A stretch of 64,000 nt of DNA from positions 13,063,501 through 13,127,500 of the forward strand of contig CM076142.1 of NCBI GenBank assembly GCA_038025085.1, read 5' to 3'. A program made the translations under genes and the position numbers. Shown here piece by piece: positions 35,416 to 46,300 of the stretch (its first letter is position 1; each line of letters begins with the position of its first letter). The notes beneath the pieces were generated by a model, which did no database searches, had not been told where the DNA came from, and was given only the letters and a program-made list of their open reading frames with translations. This DNA comes from Tetragonia tetragonoides (lineage: Eukaryota > Streptophyta > Magnoliopsida > Caryophyllales > Aizoaceae).

Positions 35416-36085
35416 TAGGGGTGAGCGTAACCGGGTATCCATCGGGTATTGTATTATCCGGAATTGGAATTGGATCCACCGGTTCCTAATTGTTAGGAAT
35501 TGGAATTGGAATTGGTTGCATCACTTCTTAAATATTAGGAATTGGAATTGGATCCAACGGGTATCCACCGATTCTTGGGTACCCAAGTCCACATTAGATC
35601 CAATTTTTTATTTTTTAAATCAAATAAATTTATATTTTAATAATAAAAAAAACATCAATTATAATATTACACTCGCAAATATTAGTTTCCAAAAGTACAA
35701 TGAACATAAATTCAAGTACTACAATCAAAATACTTAGCATTGCAAATGAAAATTTGAATAACGTATACAATCATGTAATTATTTATAATACAAATACAAT
35801 CATTAAAACATTAAAATTCCAAGTACAAATTCTTAAACCACTAATCTTACAAGAAAATTATCATTCTTCATTTCCAGCAAAAGAAAAAGTCTTATGATTT
35901 TTTTACACTGGGTACCCAATCAGTTCCAGTTCCCAAAAGTCAGGAATTGGAATTGGAATTGGTTGGTACCGGTTCCTAATTTTTGGAATTGGAATTGGGG
36001 TTGTACCGGTTCCGATTCCGGAACCACCGATTCTAAACCAATTTCAATTCCGGTACTGAGTACCAGGATTATCTGCTCACCCCTA
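35416..36085. mobile_element. hAT-type MITE in the 5' LTR
   Basis: Terminal inverted repeats TAGGGGTGAGCG and GCTCACCCCTA. Flanked by an 8-bp target duplication GTGAGTGG (35408-35415) / GTGAGTGA (36086-36093). The other LTR shows the empty site at about 25810 (GAGTGAGTGGGGTGGGGG). The interior is rich in GGAATTGGAATTGG repeats. No transposase. Confidence 0.92.
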
Positions 36086-36305
36086 GTGAGTGAGGTGGGG
36101 GGTCCCGTGTAGAGGAGAGAGTGAGAGAGAGAGAGAGAATTGGGATTAAAAACAAAGGAAAACAAATAAAAACAAAGGAAAACAAAGTCACGTAAGAAAT
36201 GGGTATTTTTTGCCTTTTTTGTTTTTTTTTTCTTTTTTTTTATTCTGGTGGACCCTACAAGAGGGGAGAATCAGATTTTTTTTTTTTGTATTTCCTTTTC
36301 CCTCA

Positions 36306-37214
36306 GAGGATGGCTATCCATGAACTCAATATTGTTTGTTCACCACTCTCTCTCCTACTTTCTCACTCCTCCACCTCACCATGAACTCAAGCTATGAACT
36401 TCACCAAAATCCAACTTTATCCATGAACTCAATTTTGTTTGTTCACCACTCTCTCTCCTACTTTTAACTATACCCCACAACATTTTCTCTCTCCTTCCAA
36501 CTTATGTAAATGTTTTCTATTTTATTTATATTAGTGAATTAAATTTATTAATAAATTGAATTATCATTTAATATACATTTTAATAAAAATCAACATTAAT
36601 TAAATTAAAATTAATTAATTTTTCTGTAAATTTTAGAGCAAATATGAATTTTAGATGAATAAAAGCAATTTAGGAGAGAAATTGGATGATTTTCAAATTT
36701 GTGCCAAAAAATATCAAGATTGGTCTCATTTTATAGATCACAAAAAAATATAGCCATTGATATTTTTTTTTTTATAATTTTGACTTTTTTTTTTATTTAG
36801 AGCCATTTTAAAAAATAACAAGTTCATTTTGCGCAGGCCACCCAGGGCCTGACACGTGGCGCGCCAGGACAGGCTGCCTGACGCGCGTGTCAGGCCTGAC
36901 GCGCCTTATATTTTTTTTGGCTTCAAACGCTGCAAAAAACGCTGCGTTTTGCAGCGTTTGAAGCCAAAAAAATTAAATCGCGCGGTCCCATCCTGGGACA
37001 CGCGTCAGCTCCCTGTGCGGTCCCCACTCGACGAACGCCCCTTCCCCCGTTCGTGGAGAGGCCATTTGGTGAACAAAATGACCCATGTTCATCACTCTCT
37101 CTCCTCTCTCTCTCCTCATGAACATGCTATGAACATGGATAAGAGCCTACTTGTTTGTTCACCATTCTTTCTCTTCCTCATGAACTTGTTCTATGAACAT
37201 GGATAGCCATGCTC
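36306..37214. mobile_element. Harbinger-like non-autonomous element with GC-rich hairpin core
   Basis: Terminal inverted repeats GAGGATGGCTATCCATG and CATGGATAGCCATGCTC. The empty site in the other LTR at about 26034 reads CCC-TTG-ATTAG, and here TCA and TTA flank the element, suggesting a degenerate 3-bp duplication. The core at 36836-37050 is GC-rich, with a 19-bp perfect inverted repeat GGCTTCAAACGCTGCAAAA at 36919-36937 / 36947-36965. A 116-codon frame at 36856-37206 has no recognisable domain and is probably not coding. Confidence 0.82.
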
Positions 37215-38483
37215 TTAATTAGTTCTTTCTCTCTCCTATGTATTGGGTTTTGGTTTTGGTATTTTAGTACACAAAACGTATGGTATAGAAGTGCCTATTT
37301 TTTACATAGAAGTGACCCATGTTTAACACAAAAATAACCCTCGTTTATGTTAAAGAAATATGCCTTTGACGCTGAAAGGATTTTGGCTTAACACCAAAAG
37401 TGACCCCTATTGAATTAAAAGTGACCTCTTTAGAATTAAAAGTGACCTACTTTTAAAATGAAAGTGACCTCTTTAGAATTAAAAGTGACCCACGTTTAAA
37501 GTGAAAGTGACCCCTTTAACATTAAAAGTGACCAACGTTTAAACCTAAGAGTGACTCCTTATAGTACCCAAAACACAAACATTTTTCTAAATTTACCTTT
37601 TATAAAATAAATAAATAAGGGAGTCAAAATTTCGACGTCTACAACATCCACATAAGCACCATATTGGATGCCACGTCATTTGGGTCAAATAATTAAATGC
37701 AATATTTTGTGACTTTTAAATACTTCATTAATAATGCTTTTAAATTCAATGTATACTTGTTATGCTTAATTAATAATGCTTTCAAGTTCAATATACATTG
37801 CTCCCTTTGTTTTAAGTGTCGTTTTCGATTCCCGAGGTCAAACTTTGACCACTATTTTGTCGTTGGAGGACTTGAAAATTGTATATAATGAACATATTTT
37901 TCAACACGAACCCAACAAATATTTTTTATTTTTTTGAACCTAAGTAGTTTTTCACAAATCGATGGTAAAACTTAAACACGAACATCTAAAAACGACACAT
38001 AAAAAATAATGACAGACACTTTACTAACAAGTCTGTGCCATACATCTAATGCAACTAATCTTAGTAATGGATCTTAACAATTGTTGCATCGACACATGGC
38101 ATTTACATAAACGCAACATTAATTGCCACGTCATTTGCGTAAAAACATTAAATGCAACATTCATTGGCTTTTTAATGCTTATTTATTTAATAAAGCTTTC
38201 AAATTCAATATATACTCCCTTAGTATATATTAAGTTTCGTTTTCGATTTTCGAGGTCGAACTTTGACCACTATTTTTTCATAAATCGGAGTACGTACAAA
38301 TTAATGAAAAATATTCATAGTGAAAATACTTTCCAATAAGCACCCAACAAATTTTCTTTCCTAGTTTGAATCTTAATAGTTTTTCCACAAATCGAGTTCA
38401 AATTAAACATGAACATCTAAAGCAACACTTAACAAAGGACGAGACCGTTATAATCCATAATATACTAACAAGCCCGTGCGATG

Positions 38484-41400
38484 TGTTACGGTCCTAAATT
38501 TTTCGCTGCGGAATGACCGTACGACGTCAAGACTCCACCGAGTCTCGGCCAGCCTTCACGTGAGATTCTGTCCATTCCGACTCACATTGAACTCTTCGCA
38601 ACTCAATTCATCCTACCGAGGCTTGCTCACTTCACTGTTGTTCATTTTCCGAGATACTAGTCGCTTCCCGGTGTCGGCTATGTAGCCCGTCACTCGCCCA
38701 ACCGGTCGCCTCGGATATCCCGCATCATGGTTGACCCTTACTCCAGACCCTCGTCATGTACTAGTCCAGACACTCTGGTCCTGGCACTAGCCCGACCGAA
38801 CATCCTGTTTTCGACCTCAACCTATGACACTACACTATCACATCCTTTTGTGCGGACAACGTTGTTCACTATCGTCCGATACTGATCTCACTGGCAAGCT
38901 CTCATGGGACATGGCCCTCGAACGCCATCCGACTTCGAGGCTTCCTATCGAGTGCTCCTTCCGTTCATCGGTCATGATCACTGTTCGCCTCATCGGGGCC
39001 TGGGAGTTGTCAAGTCCCAAAGTACTCTCGGACATGTCAAGTCTGGAGCGCGCGTCTCGATTGTCCGGGCAACTATCCTTGTCCCGAGCACTCAAGCTCC
39101 TTCCGAGTAGTTCCCGATCCTTTAAGCAACAGGGAGTCATGTTCGCTCCCGTTGAGTTCATAGGAGGCCGACCTATGAATGCGCACCTCGCGTTCATGGA
39201 TCACTGCCCCCGACTCGGCCATCGATGCCTCATCGAGTAGTGTCCCATTCACCGAGTAGGAAACCTTCTCGGGACATCCTTACCTTCATAGGAATACTAG
39301 GAAGTATCCCCTTAAGTCTCACAAGTTCCCACGGGGTCGCCCATCCCGTGGTACCGACGTCCCGAAATCCGTGAGCACCGGTAATGCAACACGGCCCCTC
39401 GTTGACCGGGCTTCCCGAAAGCCCTCATGGAGGATCTTGTCCCATTGATAAGGTTCACGGATAAAGCGTCCCGCAACCGTCTCAAAATAGTGACCCTCCT
39501 CTCGGCGCATGATGCACACTACCAAGCCCGCCGGCTACTCGGTAATGTCTCCGGGGTGTTCTATCCCGAAGAGACTCAACACTGTCCTTTGACATGCCAT
39601 CAAGCCTGCCCCCTTCCGGGGAAGCTCACTTAAGTGTCATGATGTTTGCCAACCATCCATGCACGCAGGGGAGGTGGAGAGCTCAAACACCTACTACCCC
39701 CTAAAGAGTTTTATATGGTTTAGCCCAAGTGACAGGAGTGAACATCAAAGCTGCATAACTTTCATACTCAATCTCCGATGGAACTCAAACCTTATTCCTC
39801 ATCAACCGACTCCACCGTGGACCTTCTTATCCCCCAAGGAAGTCCTGCGCTCATCCTTGTCCGACGAATTCCACACTTTGCCGGGCATTCCAGAGCCCGA
39901 CACCTGTGACCGGACATAACACCTAGTCATAACCTAGCTGACTAGTCGTTGGTACCTGTCCGCGACACTCATGACCGAGTACTGAGTGTCCGTGACGCTG
40001 CTACCGAGCTGTCGTGGTGCGGACCACGACATTCGGCCCCACTTAAGCCGTCGATGTCCTCGTCGACCAAGACTTACTTCGTGCACCCCCTCTTTCATGG
40101 GTCACGGAACGTCTCGATGCACCCAATCTTTCAGGGTCACCAGACAACAAAGAACCACCTCGTGTGCCCCCTCTTTCATGGGCCACGGAACATCTCGATG
40201 CACCCAATCTTTCAGGGTCACCAGACAACAAAGAACCACCTCGTGCGCCCCCTCTTTCATGGGCCACGGAACGTCCAACTACACCCAATCTTTTAGGGTC
40301 ACTGGACAAGACAGGCTCCAAATTTGAGCCGGCTCCACTGAGCCCAAGTAACATCTCTTCGAACGCTGATCTGTGTACACAACTGCGGACGCTAGCTCCC
40401 ACAAGCATCCAACTAACTTCCCATAAAGCTTGCTCCCATAAGCAACGCTGGTCCATACGCAAAAGTACAGAGACAAACCCCATCCTCCAAGAACAACTCC
40501 ACAACACAGCAACAGTGTACTTTAACGAGTACCACTGAGCTCGCTTCTCACAGAATACTACAGCGAGTACATGTCTTCGAGCACCCTTCTGAGACCCAGT
40601 TACCACACTCTCACTCACGATGTATTCCCTTCGGATCACCTATGGAAATGGGATTTTGACACTTGCACTGAATTCTGCAAGCTGAAACTCGCTGTACTCA
40701 CACTACAACATCGCCCTTCTCGTCGACACGCTCCGAGGACAACACCTCTAACTGTCGCCCGCACTACTGGTTGATCTCCATCAAGGTCTCGACACGGGGT
40801 CACCTGGACCCGGATCACCTCCTCTCGGAGTGATGTTACACAAGTCCATACAAAGGTCTAGTATCGGTTGCAATATCTCAATTTGCTCTTCCGAATAGCT
40901 GTCTGTTGCTATAGTGTCTACCACGAACACTTACCGAACTCGCTCACCGAGCACACTTCATCAATGTGATTGCCTCAGTCTCGATATCATGCGACCACTG
41001 CGGCAGTGGGGCCCTCCCCCACTTAAGCTCTCGAACAATCCGAGAACAGCATCCACAAAGTTGTTAGAATTCTTCCACAACTCCAACATCACATGAATAT
41101 GTGCATCTCGAACCCAGACTAACAAGGACCTCCTTGGCCAACCGACGACGTCTTGTGCATCGTCCGCTTCTGCTCACAACACCTCGTAAGGTGACCTTCC
41201 TTGGAAGGGTTTTACCAGCACACCTTTTATAGGTGGCTCTCTGAAGGACTCTTCATGGCGCTTCTGGCCAACTGATCATCTTGATATTGCACTATCGTGG
41301 TTCTAATACGGCTTCTCGTCTGGAATACGATCGTCAACCACCCAACACACATGTCGGCACATCAAAACCCACATAGTACATGTTCAATCTTCAAGTAACT

Positions 41401-42108
41401 TGTCCCACAGACCATCACTTCGTTGCCAATGTCACCAATTTGATCTTCATTCGTCAAGTACGATGGCACTGAACAACCCAACACAACTCTTCAACCGCAA
41501 CTTGCCATAGTTGATCTTTGTCTACCACAGACCCTGATTCAACCCTTGCAAAATCCATCTCCGAAGTCGTCTCCGCTAGCTCCAACATTATGGATCGGGG
41601 AGTCCACAATGTCCCAATGAACCCAAGTTGGCCTGATAGAAACCAACAAGGTCATTGGTAACCAATCCGCATCAAAGCAGCTCACATTAACTCTCAACCA
41701 CTGAGAAGCTTCATACACTTTGTCGCTAACCAACACGTTGTCATAGTGAAGGAAAGCCAAAGCTCTGATACCAACTGTTACGGTCCTAAATTTTGGCTGC
41801 GGAATGACCGTACGGCGTCAAGACTCCACCGAGTCTTGACCAGCCTTCACGTGAGGTTCTGTCCATTCCGACTCACATTGAACTCTTCGCAACTCAATTC
41901 CTCCTATCAAGGCTTGCTCGCTTCACTATTGTTCCTTTCCCGAGATACTAGTCGCTTCCCGGTGTCGGCTATGTAGCCCGACACTCGCCCAACCGGTCGC
42001 CTCGGATATCCCGCATCATGGTTGACCCTTACTCCAGACCCTCGTCGCGTACTAGTCCAGGCACTCAGGTGACGCTGCTACCGAGCTGTCGTGGTGCGGA
42101 CCATGACA
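38484..42108 (-). mobile_element. Small LTR retroelement without pol (LARD/TRIM-like)
   Basis: The direct repeats start TGTTACGGTCC and end in GGACCATGACA or GGACCACGACA: left LTR 38484-40031, right LTR 41776-42108 (same ends, internally deleted by about 1.2 kb). Perfect 5-bp target duplication CGATG (38479-38483, 42109-42113). The primer-binding site TGGTATCAGAGC (initiator-Met tRNA type) is on minus just inside the right LTR (41773-41762), so the element runs right to left. The 1.74-kb interior has no Gag or Pol domain I can recognise. Base composition is visibly more GC-rich than its AT-rich surroundings. Confidence 0.9.
40081..40310. repeat. 81-bp tandem repeat, about 2.8 copies, inside the LTR element
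   Basis: Unit starts CCCCCTCTTTCATGGG at 40086, 40167 and 40248. The 81-bp period is a multiple of three and stays open in a minus frame (40043-40639, 198 codons) as a 27-residue repeat containing GGSLLSGDPERLGAS. Adjacent to the left LTR, in the 3' UTR position of the element. Confidence 0.9.
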
Positions 42109-42294
42109 CGATGCACGGGATATAAAAGTGAAACATGACAGCCGCTGTATTGACACGTGGCATCAATGTCATTGTATAATTAAGTGCCATATCATGATTC
42201 AATGTACGTACCTTAAAAAATGGTTCACGTTTAGTTATTGCTTTCAGTAGCCTTATTCGTAAAAGTTAGTGAAAACTTAGTTTTACTAAAGTAA

Positions 42295-43577
42295 CTAGTT
42301 TTATCTCCGTGCTCCGCACGGACTCGTGATTATCTCTCAAAAATGAAAATAGCTTCGTAAGTGATACCACATGCATGTTTTATACTGCACAACTAATTCT
42401 ATATTTGATTATTTTAATATTTTTGGTATGAAATGTCCCTTTAAATCGATCTACATCAAAATTAGAATGAATGTAAAAAAGATTGATTTATAAACATAAT
42501 TTTAGCCTACATCAAAATTCTAAAAAGAAAAAAAAAGATAAAGACTAATAAACCTTTTTTCGAGGATACTAAGACTTTATTTTCTCAATTTATTATTAGT
42601 CTAATTTAGTTTAATGCAATTCATATTAGTTAAATAGTTTATGTAGGAACGTACCCCTTAAATAAATTTCATTTATGCTATAAAATATTAAAGGTCAAGT
42701 TAAATACATATGTCATCAAATAGTTAAGGCCGGTATTGTTAGAAGTGTCATTTATTATTATTTAACCAGGTTGTACACATGTGGCATCTACATGTAATCT
42801 TCACACGAACATTCCCTCTTAAGTGTCATCCTACATGTCATCACTGTCAGGAAATGACCCAACTTTTGTAAGACATATATCTCATTTTGAAGATTTTTTT
42901 GAAATCCAATCCATTGAATCAACATTTATAATTTTTTGACTTACATAACTAAGTTTTTTTTTATTTTGTAGTACAAAAAAAAAAAACTAATAAATATGTA
43001 GTAAATCCAAGTAATGATATGGCATTGATGAGTGACACTTTGATGGTGAGTTGTTAGGCTATGTGGCAAGCTTTGCTTACCTGACGCTTAAGGGTCATCA
43101 TCACACGAATTTACACCCCTACGTGGCGTCCTACGTGTCGTGCCCACACGAATTGGGCTCACTTTATACGTATACCGATATGGCGCCTATGTGTCATCTT
43201 CACACGAATATATCTCTCCCATGTGGCGTCTCACATGTCGTCGTCCCACGAAAAGAACCCAACTTTATAAGACATAGTAGATATGCATCTCATTTTGAAG
43301 TATTTTCGGAACCTGATCCAATGGAGGAAGAATTATAATTTTTAAAGTTGCGTAACAAAAGTTATTTTATTTTATAATCTTAACAAAATGATAATAAATA
43401 TAATAGGTTGTATTTATGAAGTCAAAAAATGATTATTAATTAATGCTTGACACACTTGGATGGAGGCTTAGGTGGCAGCATACGTGTCATCACCACACGA
43501 ACTTGGCGCTTACGTGGCATCTTAGGTGTCATGCCCACACGATTTTAGGCACTTGCGTGGCATCCTACGTATCGTGG

Positions 43578-43656
<79 letters not shown>
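42295..43656 (-). mobile_element. Minus-strand Helitron
   Basis: Read on minus: 5' TCATATATAT with an AT run of about 75 bp (43580-43654), then repeated modules with CACGTAGGATGCCACG-type motifs. 3' hairpin CCGTGCGGAGCACGG, then ATAAAACTAG at 42295. Same broad family as H1 and H2. No protein. Confidence 0.85.
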
Positions 43657-43657
<1 letters not shown>

Positions 43658-43818
43658 TGGAACTCATTCCGTTCTTTGAAAACTTTAAACTCATGAACCA
43701 TAAAAATAATATAAGTGTATCGCGCCAATCTGCGGATTACAACAAGTATGAGCTCATTAAGAATTTTCAAAAAAACAAAAAGATATTGTAAAATGAATAT
43801 AATGTGTATTGACACGCG

Positions 43819-44648
43819 TCCTATATAAAAGTGGATCATACACGATGTTGTATTGACACGTATCTGCCATGTCACCATGTCCAATCATCATTGTATCTTA
43901 ATGCAAATTAACCAATTAATGGGGATACCATGTCATCTAATTAAATTAGGATACATGAACATAATTAAACTTAAACTAAACTATACTAAAAACTAGATAC
44001 AACAAATTTAATAAGGGAAAATAGTCACGAGTAATAAATGCATAAAAACTTAAAAACTAGCGGATAAATTCACGTATTATGCATCTTAATCTTCAAAGTG
44101 ATTCCATACCCCAACAAAAATACATGATTCATGGAGATGAAGCAATATGGCAAATTGGTAAAATAATGTCAATAAGGTAGGTTTAAACATTATTTTCTTC
44201 GGTAAATTCTTTTAAGTATGATTTTTTTTATTTTATCTACATGGATTAAAACAACTGTTGCCATAACATACATGACACATAAATAATTTAAAAAAAAAAA
44301 ATTAAAAACCAAAGAGAGATAAGAATGAAACAATATTAGTATATTGGCTATTAGTAAGCTAGGTAGATAAAGTTATGAACGACATAAGCAAACGAATATG
44401 TAAATATATCGGTTGATAGAGTATATCAAGATGTTAATTGTGAATCTATCATTATACAATTTTTTGAATAGAATTTTGAAGTATAAATATATAAAATTAA
44501 CTTATCCATTTAAATCCAAACAATTGTTGTTGCATGTTACATAAGTAACTTTTCGCTGCACATCATTAACCTATTTTCTTAATAGTATTCAAAACATATT
44601 TTTTAATGATAAAATACAAGTCCGTGCATCGCACGGGCATACACCTAA
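43819..44648 (+). mobile_element. Non-autonomous Helitron upstream of gene C
   Basis: 5' TCCTATATAAAAGTGGATCA; 3' hairpin CCGTGCATCGCACGG, then CATACACCTAA followed by T. Shares long stretches with 11240-12284 (for example AAACTATACTAAAA and AGTCACGAGTAATAA), so it belongs to the same family. Confidence 0.85.
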
Positions 44649-45250
44649 TTTATCTTAAAAAAGGAAGCAGGACCAAATCTAGGTAGAGATTGATTGACTA
44701 GGAGTGTTCGTTGCTGGCTGGGTTTAGAGTCACAATTGTAGAATTAAGTCACTCTACGCCCAGTTTAGCAAAAAAAAAAAAAGTCACTCTATGTCCACCA
44801 TCTTCAGTAGCTATTTCCACATGCCTGCAAAATTAGAGCATTTATATCTTGACCAAACAGAACGTGTGGTCCCTTGTGATTTTGCAAGGGTTGTTGCTAA
44901 GAAAGAGAAAGTAGAATTAATACATACAGAATACGGATGGCTCCCAACTCTTGCGAATGGAAAAATTCCTTGGTCAATCTCCTATTGCTTAGTGCGCTGA
45001 CCGTTGGAGTGAGGGAATTCTTGGCAAAGACCAAAAAAATAATAAAATACAGATGGCTCCTTTATGGCTTTAAATACGTACTTGATCGCTCACTAGTCAC
45101 TACTCACTCCCACTATAAATACCATACAAGACGCTCAATATTAGCACATCCACAGCTCTCATCTTCTAAAATACAAAACAAAACGCTCAATAATCTTTCA
45201 TTGTAGCTCCTTTTTTGTTTAATTGTTTTTTTGGGAAAACAAAATTAATT
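44649..45250 (+). promoter_or_regulatory. Promoter of PR-10 gene C, interrupted by a SINE
   Basis: Shares the block series of gene B: CCACCATCTTCAG, TTTATATCTTGACC, AACGTGTGG, GATTTTGCAAGGGTTGTTGC (44878-44897), ACAGATGGCTCCTTTAT, CACTATAAATACC. TATA box TATAAATA at 45114-45121. The SINE (44945-45045) separates the GCAAGGG block from the GATGGCTCC block. Confidence 0.75.
44945..45045 (+). mobile_element. 5'-truncated SINE in promoter of gene C
   Basis: Matches the 3' half of the SINE at 6822-7014, starting right after the B box (CAACTCTTGCGAATGG ... TTGGCAAAGACC) and ending A-rich. Target duplication AATACGGATGGCTCC (44930-44944) / AATACAGATGGCTCC (45046-45060), 14 of 15 identical. The empty site is visible in gene B (GTACAGATGGCTTC). 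Confidence 0.9.
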
Positions 45251-45977
45251 ATGGGTGTTCAAACTTTTGTTATGGCTGATATTGCTAGCCCAGTGGCTGC
45301 ATCCCGATTATTCCAGGCTTTCGCCATTGACAACCATAATTTCTTCCCTAAGGTAGTGCCTGACTTTGTCACGAGTGTTGACATTATTCAAGGTGATTCC
45401 TTGACTGTTGGCAGTATCAAACAAGTCAACATGGCCGAAGGTAGGGAATCTTAAGTATAAGCTCAAATAAATTTCTTTGTCACAATAATTAATTTTGTAG
45501 ATGATGATACCTACCGATTTAACTAATTAATTTTATTTATAATGTATTTAAGAAGATAAATTAAAGCTAATTCTTACAACTACTAGTACTATATGAAATG
45601 GTGACCACCAAAGTTCATGAAAGATAAGCTATGATTGTTTATTTTGATTGGCGATCATGTGAATGATTTAATTTGTAGGGCATGCTCCTTTGAAATACAT
45701 TAAAAATAGAGTGGACGAGATTGATTGTGATAAGTTCTATCTCAAGTACACTACCATCGAGCAGGGTGGTTTTCTTGGTGATTTGGAATATGCAGTCTAT
45801 GAGGATCAGTATACACCCTCAGGAACCGGATGTCAAGCTAAGATGATAGCCCACTATCACAACAAAGGAGATACAGTAGCCAAAGAAGAGAACATTGTTG
45901 GTGCCCAAGAAGCTATCAAAAAATTATTTAAAACTGTGGAAGAGTATCTCATTGCCAATCCCCAAGTTTACACATGA
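45251..45977 (+). CDS. PR-10 / Bet v 1-like protein, gene C
   Basis: Exons 45251-45440 and 45679-45977, GT-AG intron of 238 nt in the conserved glycine codon; 162 residues. [24 protein letters not shown] at the start; [19 protein letters not shown] signature; C-terminus [10 protein letters not shown]. The loop reads GDSLTVGS instead of the usual glycine-rich form. Compared with gene B it has one extra residue after the splice site (GHAPLKY against GAPFTY) and a change around EQGG. No stop codon or frameshift, so probably functional. Family role as for gene A; the ligand is unknown. Confidence 0.94.
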
Positions 45978-46300
45978 AAGTTTCCCAACTGCAATGATTA
46001 TCATACCAAAAAAAAGGGACACACCAATAAAATTAAAGAAAGAAAGGAAAATATTTGAGTTGTGTACTATGGATGGGAGAGAGAGTGTATGATTTTTATT
46101 TTGAAATATTCTAATGTGAGAAAAATACATTTGTGTACTAAGTTGAGTTTGAAATTGATATTCGCGAGTTTATGTGATCGATTAATAATACTCTCTCTGT
46201 TTAAAATCTGCTACCCACTTTGCTAGTCTGTGTTGTTGTACTATGCAAATGTTGAAATAATAGTTTGTTGAACGTTACATGTACTTCGTAATCACAACAA

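Larger units (their letters stand above)
14891..37643 (-). mobile_element. Large Ty3/gypsy-type LTR element lacking RT (TR-GAG-like), with nested insertions
   Basis: Read on minus: 5' LTR 37643-32873, internal 32872-26479, 3' LTR 26478-14891. Both LTRs start TGTAGACG and end CACCACA. The 5-bp flanks are GCATC (14886-14890) and ACATC (37644-37648), 4 of 5 identical. A primer-binding site candidate TGGCGACTTCACTGG lies just inside the 5' LTR. The internal part holds Gag, an aspartic protease, a second Gag-like frame and an integrase C-terminal tail. Reverse transcriptase, RNase H and the integrase core are absent, so it could move only with help. The 5' LTR holds a hAT MITE and a Harbinger-like element. 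The 3' LTR holds two Helitrons, other Helitron pieces and a LINE. Confidence 0.85.
32873..37643 (-). repeat. 5' LTR of the large element
   Basis: Starts TGTAGACG (37643) and ends CACCACA (32873) on minus. It is 4771 bp including two insertions (35416-36085 and 36306-37214). Compared with the other LTR it has lost the stretch between about 35296 and AAGACAAAATTAGTAG, and about 280 bp near 33.52 kb. Confidence 0.85.
14830..38058 (+). mobile_element. Helitron unit 1, split by the 22.8-kb LTR element
   Basis: 5' part 14830-14890 (TA-rich, then GTTGGATCATACACGATG and GCATCGACACATGGCATC). It continues at 37649 after the LTR element (CACATAAGCACC ... GATGCCACGTCATTTGGGTC). The order matches unit 2 starting at 38059 (GCATCGACACATGGCATT, then GCCACGTCATTTGCGT). 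The 3' end GCAACTAA at 38058 is preceded by a weak GTCTGTGCC...GCA hairpin. No Helitron protein. Confidence 0.7.
38059..42119 (+). mobile_element. Helitron unit 2, split inside its 3' hairpin by an LTR element
   Basis: Begins TCTTAGTAATGGATCTTAAC directly after the 3' end of unit 1. GCATCGACACATGGC and GCCACGTCATTTGCGT follow, as in unit 1. The 3' hairpin CCCGTGCGATG...CACGGG is cut by the LTR element 38484-42108. The terminal CTRR after the hairpin is not evident; the sequence passes into another Helitron-like leader (ATATAAAAGTGAAACATG) at 42120. Confidence 0.7.

Noticed and set aside
35408..35897. Plus-strand frames of 65-109 codons with NWNW repeats
   Set aside because: Translation of the GGAATTGG repeats inside the hAT MITE.
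38824..39240. 138- and 119-codon frames in the left LTR of the small LTR element
   Set aside because: GC-richer DNA gives long chance frames; no domain, and the frames are absent from the deleted sister LTR.
40081..40310. CRISPR-like array
   Set aside because: Head-to-tail 81-bp repeats without spacers, in a plant LTR element.
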